64,000 nucleotides of DNA from Codonopsis lanceolata (GCA_013146195.2 CM028379.1:57795693-57859692); one strand, 5' to 3'. Shown: positions 23,581 to 36,004, counted from the first letter of the stretch. Notes: generated by a model not told the origin, from the sequence alone. Translations and numbers: made by a program.

Positions 23581-26500
23581 CTTGTAAAGTCAGTTGAGCA
23601 CCAGGAATAACATCATTCATCAGCAGCAACTGAAGACCTATCCACTATCAATCTGGGGCTGAACAATGAAATAAAAGAAATTAAAATCGGCAGCTACCTG
23701 CAAGGCTCTGAAAGGGTAGCACTCATTGATCTCCTCAAAGAGTTCATGGACATATTTGCCTGGTCCTACGAAGATATGTCCGGGCTAGACCCAGCAATAG
23801 TCGAACACCGGATCCCTATATATCCGGATGCTCGACCAATCAAGCAAAAGCTCCGCCGGATTAAGCCGGAATGGTCACTACAAGTTAAAGAAGAAATCAT
23901 GAAGCAACTGCATGTCAAATTCATTCGGGTAGTTTAATACCCGATCTAGCTGTCCAACATAGTGACCGTTCCCAAGCCCAATGGGAAGGTCCGAATCTGC
24001 GTAGTTTTTCGTGACCTCAACAAAACGTCCCCCAAAGATGACTTCCCTCTACCCAATATTGATATTGTGGTAGACGCCGTTGCTGCTCACAAAGTCAAAA
24101 CCTTCGTCGACGGCATGCTGGGCTACAATCAAATTAAAATGACAACAGAGGACCAAGAGAAGACCTAATTTACTAGTCCTTGGGGGACCTATTGCTACAA
24201 TATCATGTCGTTTGGGCTGAAAAATGCTGGAGCTACTTATCAAAGGGCTGCCACCACCCTCTTCCACGACATGATCCATAAAGAAATAGAGGTCTATGTT
24301 GACGACATGATCGTGCACTCCAGCGACGCCAACGGTGCCCATATCAAAGACCTTCGAAAATTCTTCGAAAGGTTAAGAAAGCACCAAATGAAGCTTAACC
24401 CCACCAAATGCACATTTTGGGTTACCAAAGGCAAGGTCCTGGGATTCTTGGTGAACGAATAAGGCATCGAGATCGAGCCGGCCAAAGTTAAAGCCATCAT
24501 AGAAATGTCGCGGCCAAAAACTACAACCGAAGTCAAAGGCTTCCTAGGCTGATTGCAATATATCAGCCGCTTCATCCGGCAGCTGACAACCATATGTGAG
24601 CCCCTCTTCAAACTCCTAAAGAAAAATACTGACCAAGTCTGGGACGAGAAATGCCAGCTAGCCTTCGAAAAAATAAAAGCCTATCTTACCAATCCCCCTG
24701 TGCTAGCTCCGCCCCATACACATAAACCTCTCCTCATATACTTAACCGTCACAGACACGTCAGTAGGGTATATGCTCGCCCAAGAAAAGGAAAATTCCTA
24801 CATTGAAAATGTCAGATATTTCATAAGTAGGAAGCTGCAAGGAAGCGAGCTAAACTATTCAGCTTTGGAAAAAAGTTGCACCAGCCTAGTCTGGGCAACT
24901 CTAAGGCTCAAGACCTATCTGCAAGGATGATCCATCAAGCTCATCTCTTGGATGGATCCTATAAAGTACATCTTCAGCAAGCCATCACTTTCCAGCCGAC
25001 TGGCCAAGTGGTCCTTTCTTCTCAACGAGTTTGTCATAACTTTTGTCACACCTAAATCTATCAAAGGCAGCACAATTGCAGACCACTTAGCCGATCTGCC
25101 CTTAAAAACCGAAGATGCAACTGAGCCTGACTTCCCGGACGAAGGTGTCCTGGAAATTACTCACCACGACACCAGCTAGCAGATGTTCTTTGACGAAGTC
25201 GCAAATAAAAGAGGCTTTGGTATTGGAATCTTGCTAATCGATCCGGCATATTCTCACACTCCATTGGCCATAAGATTGGAGTTCAAGTGTTCGAATAATA
25301 CGGCAGAATATGAAGCTTATATCGTTGGCCTAGAAGAAGCTCTCCAAAGGGGAGCCAAAAAGCTCGAAGTCTATGGAGACTCCGCCCTGATCATAAACCA
25401 AGTTGGAGGGAAATGGAGGACCCAAGATCCCTGACTGCAACTTTATTATGCCAAATTGACAGCACTAGCCAGCAAGTTTGATTCTATCTCGTTTCACTAC
25501 TTGCCACGAGATAGAAATCAATTTGCCGATGCATTAGCCACTCTGGCATCGCTAGTCCAAATTCCCACAGAAACCCAAGTCCAACCTTTTGTAGTTGGGA
25601 AAAGGGTTACCTCGGCATACTACTTCAAAATTAATGCAGCCTCTGAAGCAGATCACAAGCCTTGGTACACTGATATCCTAAATCTGATTCAGAAAGGAAT
25701 CTATCCTCCCGGCCTGGACAAAAGAGGGAAAGTCTCCATGTGGAGGTGGGCCTCACAATTTGTACTCAGTGGTGGCAGCCTATATAAAAGGCACTATCAA
25801 AGCCTTAACTTATTATGCGTCGGTCAGGCCAAAGCTGAGCAAATCATGGATCAACTGCATGGCGGTACCTGTGGGCCCCACATGAATGGCCATATGCTGT
25901 CTAAAAAGATTATCCGGCAGGGGTACTATTGGAGTACGCTTGAAACCGATTGTATTCGGTGGGTAGGACATTGTGACAAGTGCTAAAGCTTTGCCAATCT
26001 GCAGCATGTGCCACCGCATGTCCTATATAACTCCACAGCCCCCTGGCCCTTCTCAACGTGGGGAATCGACGTTATAGGCCAAATTCACCCGAAGGGATCC
26101 AATGGCCACGAATATGTTCTAGTAGCCGTCGATTACTTCACAAAGTGGGTGGAAGCCTCTTCTTATAAAATCCTGAATGCCCAAAAGGTGTCCGAATTCA
26201 TCTGAACCAATATCATATATCGCTACGGAGTACCTTTCAAGATAATCTCCGCCAACGGCACGTATTTTGAAGGGGACATGAATTGTCTGCTTGACAAATT
26301 CAAGATCCAAAGGCATAAATCCTCCCCCTATCGGCCGCAAGCCAATGGTGCCGTTGAAGCAGCCAACAAAATGCTTGAAAATATCATCAGAAAAATGGCT
26401 GATACAGGAAGAGACTGGTCAGAAAAATTGCCGCTAGCCCTCTAGGACTATCGCACTTCAGTACGTACACCCACTGGGGCTACTCCCTACTCTTTAGCAT

Positions 26501-26908
26501 ATGGCATGGAGGCAGTGCTGCCTATTGAAGTTGAAATTACATCATTAAGAGTGATGATGGAATCCAGCATATCGGAAATCGATTGGGTCAAAGGGTGATT
26601 TGAAGAATTAGCTCTAATCGACGAACGACGCTTGCTAGCCCTGGAGCATACCCGGGCATATCAAAGGCGGATAGCCCGAGCCTTCAATAAGAAAAGTCAA
26701 AGAACGCGACATCCAAGTCGAGGATCTCGTGCTTCGAGAAAAACCCCCTAGTTATGTTGATACTAGGGGAAAATGGAAATATCCGTGGATGGGACCATAT
26801 GTGGTCAAAGAGATCCGGTCATGAGGTGTCGTACTCCTCACGAACCAAGAAGGAGAAGATCTCGTTCATCCCTTCAATCTCGACAAGCTCAAAAGATATT
26901 ATGTTTGA
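23581..26908 (+). pseudogene. Tat pol pseudogene: RT, RNase H, aRNase H, integrase (copy C)
   Basis: One frame runs through the whole region, broken by 13 stops (23608, 23935, 23947, 24166, 24460, 24550, 24928, 25177, 25432, 25984, 26203, 26443, 26596) and later one single-base A insertion near 26690-26697. RT shows PNGKVRICV, FGLKNAGATY and the YVDD box (near 24300). A worn native RNase H follows to about 25080. An archaeal-type RNase H at about 25180-25545 keeps its four acidic positions (FFDE, AEYEA, YGDSA, FADAL). Integrase has its His/Cys finger (about 25855-25985, ending CDKC), the first core Asp (TWGIDVIG) and the Glu (NGAVEAANK). The middle Asp is replaced by Ala (IISANGTYF), which would by itself kill integrase. 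Confidence 0.92.
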
Positions 26909-26938
26909 GCCAACCTATCTGGAAGACGCTTCCCTCTC

Positions 26939-27075
26939 CAGCTCGCTAGGCTGAAAACCCGAAAGGGCAGCCTAGGCAAAAATTAGAGCAAATAAAAAAA
27001 CAACAAAAAGGAGAAATAACGGCTCGCTAGGTTGAAAACCCGAAAGGGCGGCCTAGGCAAAAATTAGAGCATAAA
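26939..27075 (+). repeat. Two direct copies of a 50-bp repeat downstream of integrase
   Basis: GCTCGCTAGGCTGAAAACCC... at about 26940-26992 recurs at about 27021-27072, continuing through CGAAAGGGC, GCCTAGGC and AAAAATTAGAGCA with few differences. Non-coding. Confidence 0.85.
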
Positions 27076-27369
27076 AAAATCAATCAGGAGAAAAAGGGGA
27101 GGGAAGGCACTCTTTGAAACCTCGACATCCTACCTCCAGTCTTTAGCATGCAAGGGGCTCGATTGACAAAGGAAAAAGAAAAACCACGACAGAAGCTCAC
27201 ATTAAAACACTAAAATATAATATTACAGGTCCTAGGGTGCAACTTAGGAATACATGCTTAAAATATTTACATTATGCATTATTTGCATGTACATATCTAT
27301 TATCCTGTTGCCTCTACCCCCCCTTGTTCCCCCCAATATTCCTTCGTTTGCAGCTCCAGCCCCGAAATG

Positions 27370-30300
27370 GTCTATCAGTGCCTGCGGCATCCGCCCAGCC
27401 GGGCCCATATACTCCTCCTGCGAGGCGTAGAAAAAGCTCTATTCTCATCAGCATGAGAGCCCCCGGAAGTGTCCTCTTCCTCATCGTCAGTATCCCCATC
27501 ATCTTGGATAGTTGTGCCAGTTGGTATTCCGGTTTTCGGCTCCAACAATTCTCCATTATTTCTATCTGATCACGGAGAAAGAAGAAAGGGCTACGAACAC
27601 TAGCTCAGTGGAAATTATATAGCTGAGAACAGGAGGAGGCGGCTACCTCTTCCTCCCCACATATCATCAGAAAATCCCGCTCGAGCCCAAAGGTGTATTC
27701 TCTAAAAATCCATTTCTAAGATACAGCGTGCTATTACCCTTAGATATTGGTATAGCTTTATATTGTGCATGCGTTTTGAGTCTGCATTTTTTTTAATTTC
27801 GTGCATCATATAAATTATATTGCATTACATAATAAATATTTGTACAGATTTTTGTTAGAAAAAAGAAAGAAGGAGAAAGAAAATCTAATAAGCGCAGGTA
27901 TCCGAAGATCTAATGTGCATGGGAAGACTGGCTCCTATCAAGACCACCTCCCATAACCCAAGGACTCGCTGTGCCGCCAGCTCTGTATGCTCGTCCTCGG
28001 CCCGGAGCGCGGCTCGACCCAGCATCCGCATCATTGTCATCATCACCCCGACGCCTGGTCTGCCGCACCGCATCATCCCCCCTGCAGGAAAACTCGTCAA
28101 CAAGCTTTTGATAAAGCTTGTTAATGCTGAAAAAGCCCCGCAGCAGCTTCTTGTAGGTAGACACGTTCACCTGAAAAAGAGAAATAGTGAGACAACAAAA
28201 GAAAATATTAGTCTCCAAAAAAAAATATATGCATCTAAAAAAGGAAAAAAATGGTAATAAATGAAAAAATATAAGCATGATGAAAAAAAAGAAAGATGCA
28301 AAAGTGAAATGTGTTTACCGGACGAGCCTGCTACGGAACCCGACGCTCCTCAGGAATTTATGCATTAGGAAGCATTTCCTCCGCCATCCGGCCGCCCCAA
28401 TGATATTGAAAGGTGGAGAAAACGTCATCAGGCTCGGTAAATTCCAGATTCTCGTCGAGAGATGGGATGGAAGGCCTTGGCCTGGTAGATGCATCAGAAG
28501 CCCGTCTAGGTGCAGCAGGAGCAGGAGGGGGAGGATGAAGCACGGTCTGCAGGAAATCCTCATATGTCATAACCGGAAAATCAGTTGTGGGCATAAGGAA
28601 TTTCGACAGATACTGATATCTGTTCGGCAAGTGATCCGGTTATATCACCCAAAAAAGAGGCCTAGGAGGCACCACTGAAGGCACCAAAGCTAAATAATGC
28701 TAGCGCTTGACCCGCTCGCCCACGTATAAAGAGTCAACCATGATGGATACCATCAGTATCCGGCAGCGGCTCAGCCCTAAAGCCATAGCAGGCCTTCCCA
28801 AGGAAGAAAATGCACTGTGCCTGCACTAGAACTGACAATCCGCTCCTGCACCCGCTCCTTCTTTGAGCAGCCACCGTCCTGGTCTGGTCGAACCATGTTC
28901 TCGTCCACAAATTCAAGCAAGTAGGGTCACTGGTGGACGCGCTGATGTAGCCAACCCGGCGTGAAATGAAAAAAGGAGAAGGCCCAGACCTGCAAAAAAA
29001 AGACAAAAAAATTAAAAAAAAAAAGAGATTTTATCAGCAATAAAAATATATACGCTACAAAAAAAAATGATAAAACAAAAATAAAAAAGAGAGAAGCAGC
29101 AAAAAAGCAGGAAAAGGCATATACCTCCCATGCTGGGGCAAATCCATTCAGAGTCGGCGAGTCATTTCGGCTAGCCCTATCCATGGAAGCATAAAGTTCG
29201 GCCAGGCCCGCCTGCCCCCAGTCATAAGCAAGAATCTGCTCGAAATCTGCTAGGCATCCTAGGACAGAGACTCTCAGGGTGGTGGAAGAATTGGCAAAAA
29301 GTGACGTGCCCAGAAAAAAGAATAAGAACGCTCTAGCAGCGCGAGCCACGGCTACGGGGTCATTTTCTGGGACCCGCTCGGCGTTGGCTAGAAGCCATTT
29401 CCGCACGTTGCCAATATAAATCTCATCCGTCGACTTGTATTCCGGCTCAAAACTCAGAAGATCCTCCACCTCGTCATGACGCCGACGGAGAATATAATCA
29501 GGCGCTAGGGTCCAACCAATGCTGGTAGGAAGGCCGGTGATGGCAGCGAAGTCACAGGGGGTCATGGTCGCCTCCCCCCCAGCTGAAATGGAATGTGTGG
29601 GTTGTATCCCACCAGTAATCCCGGAGCAGGTCGAAAATGGGCAAATAGCTCGAAAAGGGGCGGAAGGCGTGTAGGAAGGTGCTGAAACCGGAGCCCTCCA
29701 CCAAAACTTGTGCCGCCTGGGGCAGCATGTGATAAATATCCGCCAAGTTGGCACAAGTGGCTCGAACCAGCTGGAAAGGCCTACGGATCTGAAAAGGAAA
29801 AGAGAAGGGGAAGGAAGAGGTAAGTTTACTATCTTTTATTTTCCTCGCATAAAAAAAATGAATGAATAATAATAAAAAAAATGTAATAAGTAATGATGAA
29901 AAATAAACATGTTGCATGCATCATATTTTGTAAATCATAAAATTGCAGCATAATTATTTCCGTGATGCATTCTTTTTTTTTAAAAAAAAAGGGGAAAAAT
30001 AAAAGATCATTTTGCATATGAAAAAAATATATAATAAGCATTTGGCATCCATGCATAAAAAAAACGCATCTTTTAGTATTTGAAATATATTTTGGCATCA
30101 CGGCAATAAAAATACATATGTATTGCATTTTAGCATGCGAAATTTTAATTGCATTCTTGGTACCATCAATTAAAAAAAAGGAAAAAAAATGCATTTGTAC
30201 ATTGAAAATTTTTCAGGTATCCGATGAGAAAAAAAAAATCTCTATCGCATTTTAGCATTTTCAAAATTTTAATTTGCATCTTTAGCATTCTAAAAAAGAA

Positions 30301-31233
30301 TAATAATAATAAAAATGCATCTTTTTGTATTTAAATATGCATTTTGGCATTTTAGGCATTATAAAAAGTGTGTATATTTTGCATTTAAAAGGATATACTG
30401 CATTTTTGCATGCATAATAAAATAAAGAATGCTCATGCATCATGCTAGCAAGCATCCCATAATTTTTCTGCATTGCATTTGCATCAAATAAAGTGATATA
30501 TGCATCTATCATTCGCATTTATTGTCCAAATAGCTGCATTGTGACATTAACAAAAAGATAATAAAATGCCACCAATCATGAAAACAAAATATTCTCTTGG
30601 CAATTATTATATCCTTGCAGCATAGGCATGCATAAAAAGTGAATTTTAGGGCATAAAATATATCTGTTTTGTCTTGCATATATCCGAAAATGTCTCCAAA
30701 AATATGCCTGGAAAAAATTGCATTATATTCCGAAAAGTCCATTTTATAGGCATGTAGCATATAAAAATATGTTTTAACCTAAAGCATGCATCATATAGCC
30801 CCAATTGCATTAATAGTATAAATCATACATTCTAGGGTCAAATAGTGTCCACTAGTTCAATTATGCATCGCAAAAATAAAATTGTATAAATTTCATGCAT
30901 CATCACAAAATTGCATCATTTTAGCATAAATATATATTGCATGCATAAGCATTATTAGCAGAGTCAGGAGTGCTCCAAAAAGTCAAAGCAGTGCCAAAAT
31001 CTAGCAGATCTGAAATATATCCAAGTAGATTTAGAAAGAAAAAAAAAACTTACAGAAGTACTTGAAAGATTTGATACATGGGTGTCCCAATCACGATGGA
31101 TATTGCCCCAGTCATCCTTGAAATAACGATATTTGATTTTATTTCGGGTCAAAGGAGGGAATTCCTTCCTCCTCTCACCAGATGTTGGGTGCATTGGAGC
31201 CTTCCGCTTCCTGGATCGAGATGAAGAAGCCAT
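27370..31233 (-). pseudogene. Antisense gene with plant mobile domain (PMD) carried by Tat copy C
   Basis: On the strand opposite gag-pol. Exon 1 is 31054-31233: it opens MASSSRSRKRKAPMHP and ends in phase 0 at a perfect GTAAGT donor. After a 1.27-kb intron, exon 2 (29125-29788) starts after TTTTCAG and encodes a PMD-like region with THTFHFSWG, then GEATMTPCDFAAITGLPTSIG and GCLADFEQILAYDWG. This matches the PMD (aminotransferase-like/MAIN-like) family, whose hallmark is a G-E-A-T-x-T-x-x-D-x-A-x-x-T-G-L-P block. A 7-C run at 29574-29580 adds one base and shifts the frame just before that block. Later exons are suggested near 28990, 28630-28320 and 28170-27910, and an Asp/Glu-rich tail near 27550-27450, but the 3' half is decayed. 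PMD proteins act in silencing/RNA processing in plants and occur in transposons; the role here is unknown. Confidence 0.75.
29880..30963 (-). other. Long intron of the antisense PMD gene, GCAT-rich
   Basis: AT-rich intron with unusually dense TGCAT/GCATTTT/CATGCA words. The ORFs here are Phe/Tyr/Ile-rich low-complexity artefacts. Confidence 0.6.
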
Positions 31234-31249
31234 CTGCTAGAGAAAACAC

Positions 31250-32400
31250 GCAAATTGACGGAAGAAAAATGAAAAAATGAGCAAAAATGAGAGAAATATG
31301 AAAATGTAGCAACAATGGCCGCGGAGGAGCAGAAGCAGAAAGAAGCAAGAAATGAAGAAGAAAATGAGCAGTGGCTCCCCCTGCCTTTCTCCCCGTCAAT
31401 AATAAGGGAGGAAAAAATAATCTTTCCTTTTTCCCCCTCCAAAGTTTAAAGTTGCGGCACTTAAGTCCCTTAATCTCAAAAGTTACAAAATGGACCCTGA
31501 AGCTTAACGAAAAGTTAACAAAAGTAATTTTGTTAACCAAATTAGACGGCCATCCATTTAAGAACAAGGGAAAAGTCCATATCCCCAGCAGGTTAGCCGC
31601 CAAATGGGCAGGAAAGCCAAAAAAATCAGCGGTGAAGGTATGAATTTTGTAAAAATAAAGCTTGAAAAAAAAATGCAAAAGCAAAAAAAGGGAAAAATAA
31701 AAGTAAGCATGCAAAATAAAAAATATGGCAAGCATGCGAAAAAAAAAAATGCAAAATGCAAGCAAAAGAAAAAGAGAAAAGAAAAAAAAAGAAAATTAAT
31801 GAAAAAAAATGGCTACGATGCGAGAAAATAAAGTAAAGCATACGAAAAAAAAGAAGAAAATGAAAAAAAAAGAAAACAAAAGAAAAGAAAAGAGAGAGAG
31901 GGAAAATGCATGCAAAGAAAAGAAAAGTGCGAAAAGAAAATGCATGTAACAAAAGGAAAATACGGCAACAAAAGAGGAAATTTTTGTAGAAGCTAGAAAA
32001 TGCGAAAAAAACGTGACGAGAAGAAAAGGAAATTCAATTGGACCGAAAATGCGGCAGCAAAGAAAAGAAAATTTCTAGCCAAGGTTAGAAAGAGCAGCAA
32101 AAAAGAGAAAGAAAATGCAGCAGCATAAAGAAAAATTTTCCAGCTAAGGCCTAAAATATAGCGGAAAAAGGAGAAAAGATTTCCAGCGAAAGCTGGAACT
32201 GTAGCAAAAAAAGAAAGAATCCCCAGCAAGTACAACAAGAGCAGCAAAGAAGTAACAAGTGCAGCAAGAGCAGCAAAAGAGCAGCATGAAGTAGCAAGTG
32301 CGAAAAGCGAAAGCGTAAAGTAGCAAAGCGAAAGCGATAGTGGCAGATGGTCGCAAGGGCAAAGCAAGGGTAAGGAAAGGAAAGTATTTTTTTCCTTTTC
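31250..32400 (+). other. Purine-rich 3' region of Tat copy C
   Basis: Mostly A/G runs (AAAGAAAA, AGCAGCAAAAG) on the plus strand. It acts as the upstream flank of the antisense gene. The long minus-strand Phe/Ser/Leu-rich ORFs here reflect base composition, not genes. Confidence 0.6.
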
Positions 32401-32404
32401 TGTG

Positions 32405-33010
32405 CATTTGTGTAATGTTTGGAAAACTTTCCCTAAAGGGGCAGGCAACCCCGGATTGAGGGAAAGGCTTTGTTCTCCGACGAAGGCTGCGTTCCTGAGG
32501 AGGCAATGCATTCCAGGCATTTATAGTTGTGTTGGAAACTTTCCCTTAAGGGGCACGCAACCCCGGATCAGAGGGAAAGGTTTTGTTCTCCGATGAATTC
32601 TGTGTTCCTGATGAGACATTACATTCCGCCCAGCAGCAGACGAACTACGTTTGGTCTGATTCCATGTATAAGGATACATAGGCAGCCTATTTCGGTAGGC
32701 ACGACCATCGCAGCACTTGATAGATACCTTTGCGGCACTCGTTTGATAAGCTTTGCAGCACTTGTTTGATAGCATTGCAGAACTTGTTTGTTTAGCATCG
32801 CAGCACTTGCACCGCAACACTTGATCCCCAGCAGGGGTGAACTACGTTTCGGCCTGATTCCTTGTATAAGGATACGTAGGCAGCCTATTTCGGTAGGCAC
32901 GACCGTCGCAGGCATGATAGTTTAGGTTTTGTCCTGAACTACGTTTTGGTCTGAGTTCCTTTATTAAGGGATACGTAGGCAGCCTACACTAGTAGGTCCG
33001 ACCATTAGAG
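32405..33010 (+). repeat. Conserved 3' direct repeats of the Tat element
   Basis: Two copies (about 32408-32515 and 32528-32625) share TTTGGAAAC/TTGGAAAC, CTTTCCCT, GCAACCCCGGAT and TTTGTTCTCCGA. Three copies of about 70 bp (about 32640, 32830 and 32935) share GAACTACGTTT, CTGATTCC, then AAGGATACRTAGGCAGCCTA and a CGACC end. The GGATACGTAGGCAGCC motif is widespread near the 3' ends of plant Tat elements as I know them. Function unknown. Confidence 0.8.
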
Positions 33011-33228
33011 CATTTTATTGCATATCTGCTTAAAAACCACGATAACCTGCTATAACCAACTAAATATGTCTAAGATATGGAGTTTGGTTAGCATTATAAA
33101 CTGTTGCATTATAACTGTAACCTGTTGCATTTCTCTCCTATTATAATTGGACGAAATTAGAGAGTGTATTGTTTATCAACGATGTTCATTTACTCAGTAA
33201 GCCTCAGGTTACCCGTAGACTCCATCGT

Positions 33229-33238
33229 TGAGGGGCTT
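33229..33238 (+). promoter_or_regulatory. Polypurine tract of Tat copy C
   Basis: TGAGGGGCTT lies immediately before the 3' LTR and would prime plus-strand synthesis. Confidence 0.65.
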
Positions 33239-33473
33239 TGTAGAAACCCCAATTTCGTACCCCTGATATGTAACTCTGGCATGTGATATCAAGACTTGAG
33301 AAAACTTAACAAATGTCAAGTTACAGGAGTTAAAAATGCAAAAGGCAAAGCAGGATGCGCTAAACAGTGAAATACAGGGGCTAAATCGTCAAAAGTTGAA
33401 AGTTGAATAGTGGGCTGACACTGCCAAAAGGGGACCTTGGCGCGGCACCAAAGGAGCCTTTTGGCTGCGCCCA
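33239..33473 (+). repeat. 3' LTR of Tat copy C, first part
   Basis: Matches the first 235 bp of the 5' LTR, then stops at the insertion point of the TR-GAG element; GCCCA at 33469-33473 is the left target duplication. The LTR resumes at 38203. Confidence 0.93.
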
Positions 33474-36004
33474 TGATGCGTACGCGGAAGCTTGAATCAC
33501 AAATCTGTTCTAGTTTTTTTTGGACAGCCCTATGGCTGAACCAACTTCTCTAAAATCAGTCCCAAACCCGTCACTAACTTCCTAAAAAGTTGTTTGGTTT
33601 TAGTAACTTTTTTTTCTTACAAAAATAACCCAAATCCCTAACCTTGTTTATAGAATTAACACAAGGAAAATCTGCCCAACCCTTAAACAAACAACCATTA
33701 ATAATACGTGTTGATACTTATCGTATTAGATTTATATCTGCTCATACATTACACTAGTTTTATACTTCAGTGGCTAATCGGGCTGCGTATCGATTAGCGT
33801 GGCAACTGTGTACAGAACTTTGCCAAGTATAGTTTTTATAGGACTTCAACAAGTTCAGCGGAAGGCCTCTTCAAAGCTTCACCGGAAGACCTGCTTCAAC
33901 ATACAAACTGCAGACCTTGTATACACTTGGTCAATCATGACGTGTCATGTCCAGTAATTATTAATGGATCAATTTAAATTTATCCTCATCTTTGTTTGAA
34001 TTTAAATTGAGACATTTCCTGACACCTCAAACCCGTCGAAAGCAGCTTTCCGAAAAGCAGGAAGACTTTTTAGATCGAATCTGGAAAGCGGTGAAAGCAT
34101 CGTCACCTGCGCAACAACTCTCTCGAATCGATCGACATCCGATTGCCCAACTTCCAGAAGATCTCAGTACTCATTCCCTGCTCTATATCTGTGAAGACAA
34201 AATTCCTGATTGACAGCCCCATGCATTTAATGAATTCAACCTAATAGAGCTGTTAAGTCTTCGTCTTCTCCAACGGATATCTAGAATGCACCTGCTATAA
34301 ATGATGTCATTAAAGACTGAAGAAATATACATCAGACTTGACACTTGACGAATTGCTCTGAAAATCTACAACAACTCTAAGTCTTATTTATCAGTGCATT
34401 CAAGAGATCCTCAACAGATCCAGAAGTCATCGTCAACAACAAGAAGTTGTGTATCAACATTTATTGTTTTACTTCTTGTTGTTTTCATTCAAATAAGATA
34501 TACTTCTACACAAATTAAATATCTTGTTTACACAGATATTTAATTCCTTAACCCCCAAACACAAGTCAATATTTTGTATACGATCCATTGGGAATATTCT
34601 TTGTAATAGATCTAGTGGAAAACATAGTGCACTATTTAAATCCAAGGTTGACTGCCTTGGTGGTGGACGTAGCACTCTTTATAGTGTGAACCATCCCAAA
34701 ATACTTGTGTTAATTCCTTTTCTGCTTGTCTGCTTATTTAACTGCTTATTACATTATTCATCTTTATCCTTTACAGCAAACTTTAGTAACTTGTTAAGGT
34801 CTACCGGTAGTCCTTATCGGCAGACTTGAACCAGCTTCATTGAAAGACTTCCGCTACTTCAATCTTTTCAATAGATTGAGAGTACCTTTCAAAGAACTTA
34901 CTTAAAAGTTTTTAAGTGTATAATAAGCTATTCAACCCCCCCCCTTCTAGCTTATTATTGTGCCCGTTGGGACCCACAATATGCCTATTGAAAGTGTGTA
35001 TGGATGCTTGAAATCACCAACTTATTTGAGCAACAAAACCACACACAATCTGCCCAAAATCCCGTTTTAGATCTCGCCTAACCTGCTCTAATTCTCCTTG
35101 GCCGAAAGCTCCAAGGAAAACCCAAAACAGCCACGCCCTTTATGCTTAACTAGGCTGCCACGAACCAACAAGTAATAAAAACGAAAATAACATAAAAAGG
35201 ATTGAAACGGGCTCACCGGCTAGGCTTCACTTACCTAACGTAAAGAATCCCGACGATCAATTCCATCTTGGCTTCACTCACCTTTGAGAAGAATAAATCG
35301 GTTTGAAAAGAACAACCTTGTTCTTGAAAGAATCACTTCTTTTCTTTAAAAACCAAATCTGCTCTATTTCATGAATTAAAGTGCCTTATAAAGGCTTACA
35401 AAAACATCCTAATTCTATAAGGAAAGTAAAAAAACTTCTAAGTCCTTAAGGAACTCTAATTAACAATTAAAATAGGAAACTACCTAACTTAAATCATATT
35501 CCTTAAAGGACCTATTCCCAAAAACGGGATTTCCTTTAGTTTCCTAAAAAAAAAAGACTTCCTAACCAACTAAAACAATTAAAAGGAAACTAATTCATTT
35601 ATGAAATAAAATAACTAATAACTGATGGAAGATTTGACTCCTAATCTAACAATCCTTGTCACTTTAGGACTCATGGTGGCCGCCCCCCTTTCCAAGAAAC
35701 TAAGCCGCTCCTTCTTTGCATGTTGTGCCATGCAAGGCTCCCTTGATCCGTGTCATCTTTCCACTTGTCCACTCGAGCCCAAGCTCTATCTCCCTTGTAG
35801 CCATGCCCTAAACTCGTGAACCACTTCCACCTTGTATGTGGCTTAAACCCTTTTGACATGCCCACGGTCTTTTGGCCCTTTAATCCTCTTGTAACTCTTA
35901 ATCCCCCTTCCTCCCAAGGCTGCCATGTCTTCCCATTACCATGCCCATGCATTTCTTCATAGTCTCCTAGGTTGATGATGTCTTGACCCCATGCTCCCGC
36001 ATCA
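33474..36004 (-). repeat. 3' LTR of the TR-GAG element, split by a solo LTR
   Basis: Minus-strand LTR beginning TGATGCGGGAGC at 36004 and ending CGCATCA at 33474. Sequence matches 36947-38197 apart from the inserted 33709-34983. The first 334 nt of its U3 encode the C-terminus of the gag-like ORF. Confidence 0.92.
33709..34978 (+). mobile_element. Solo LTR (copia-like), 1270 bp
   Basis: Begins TGTTGATACTT and ends GGGACCCACA, with no internal region. Flanked by ATACG (33704-33708) and ATATG (34979-34983), a 5-bp target duplication with one C-to-T change. The uninterrupted sister LTR (about 37170-37185) reads straight through this point. A C9 run shortly before the end is typical of many plant copia LTRs. 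It arose by recombination between two LTRs of a full element. Confidence 0.9.

Noticed and set aside
27913..28257. 114-codon plus-strand ORF after integrase
   Set aside because: It is antisense to the acidic/basic C-terminal exons of the PMD gene, which explain the openness better.
31175..32520. Long Phe/Leu/Ser-rich minus-strand ORFs as membrane proteins
   Set aside because: They are antisense translations of purine-rich low-complexity DNA and have no conserved motif.
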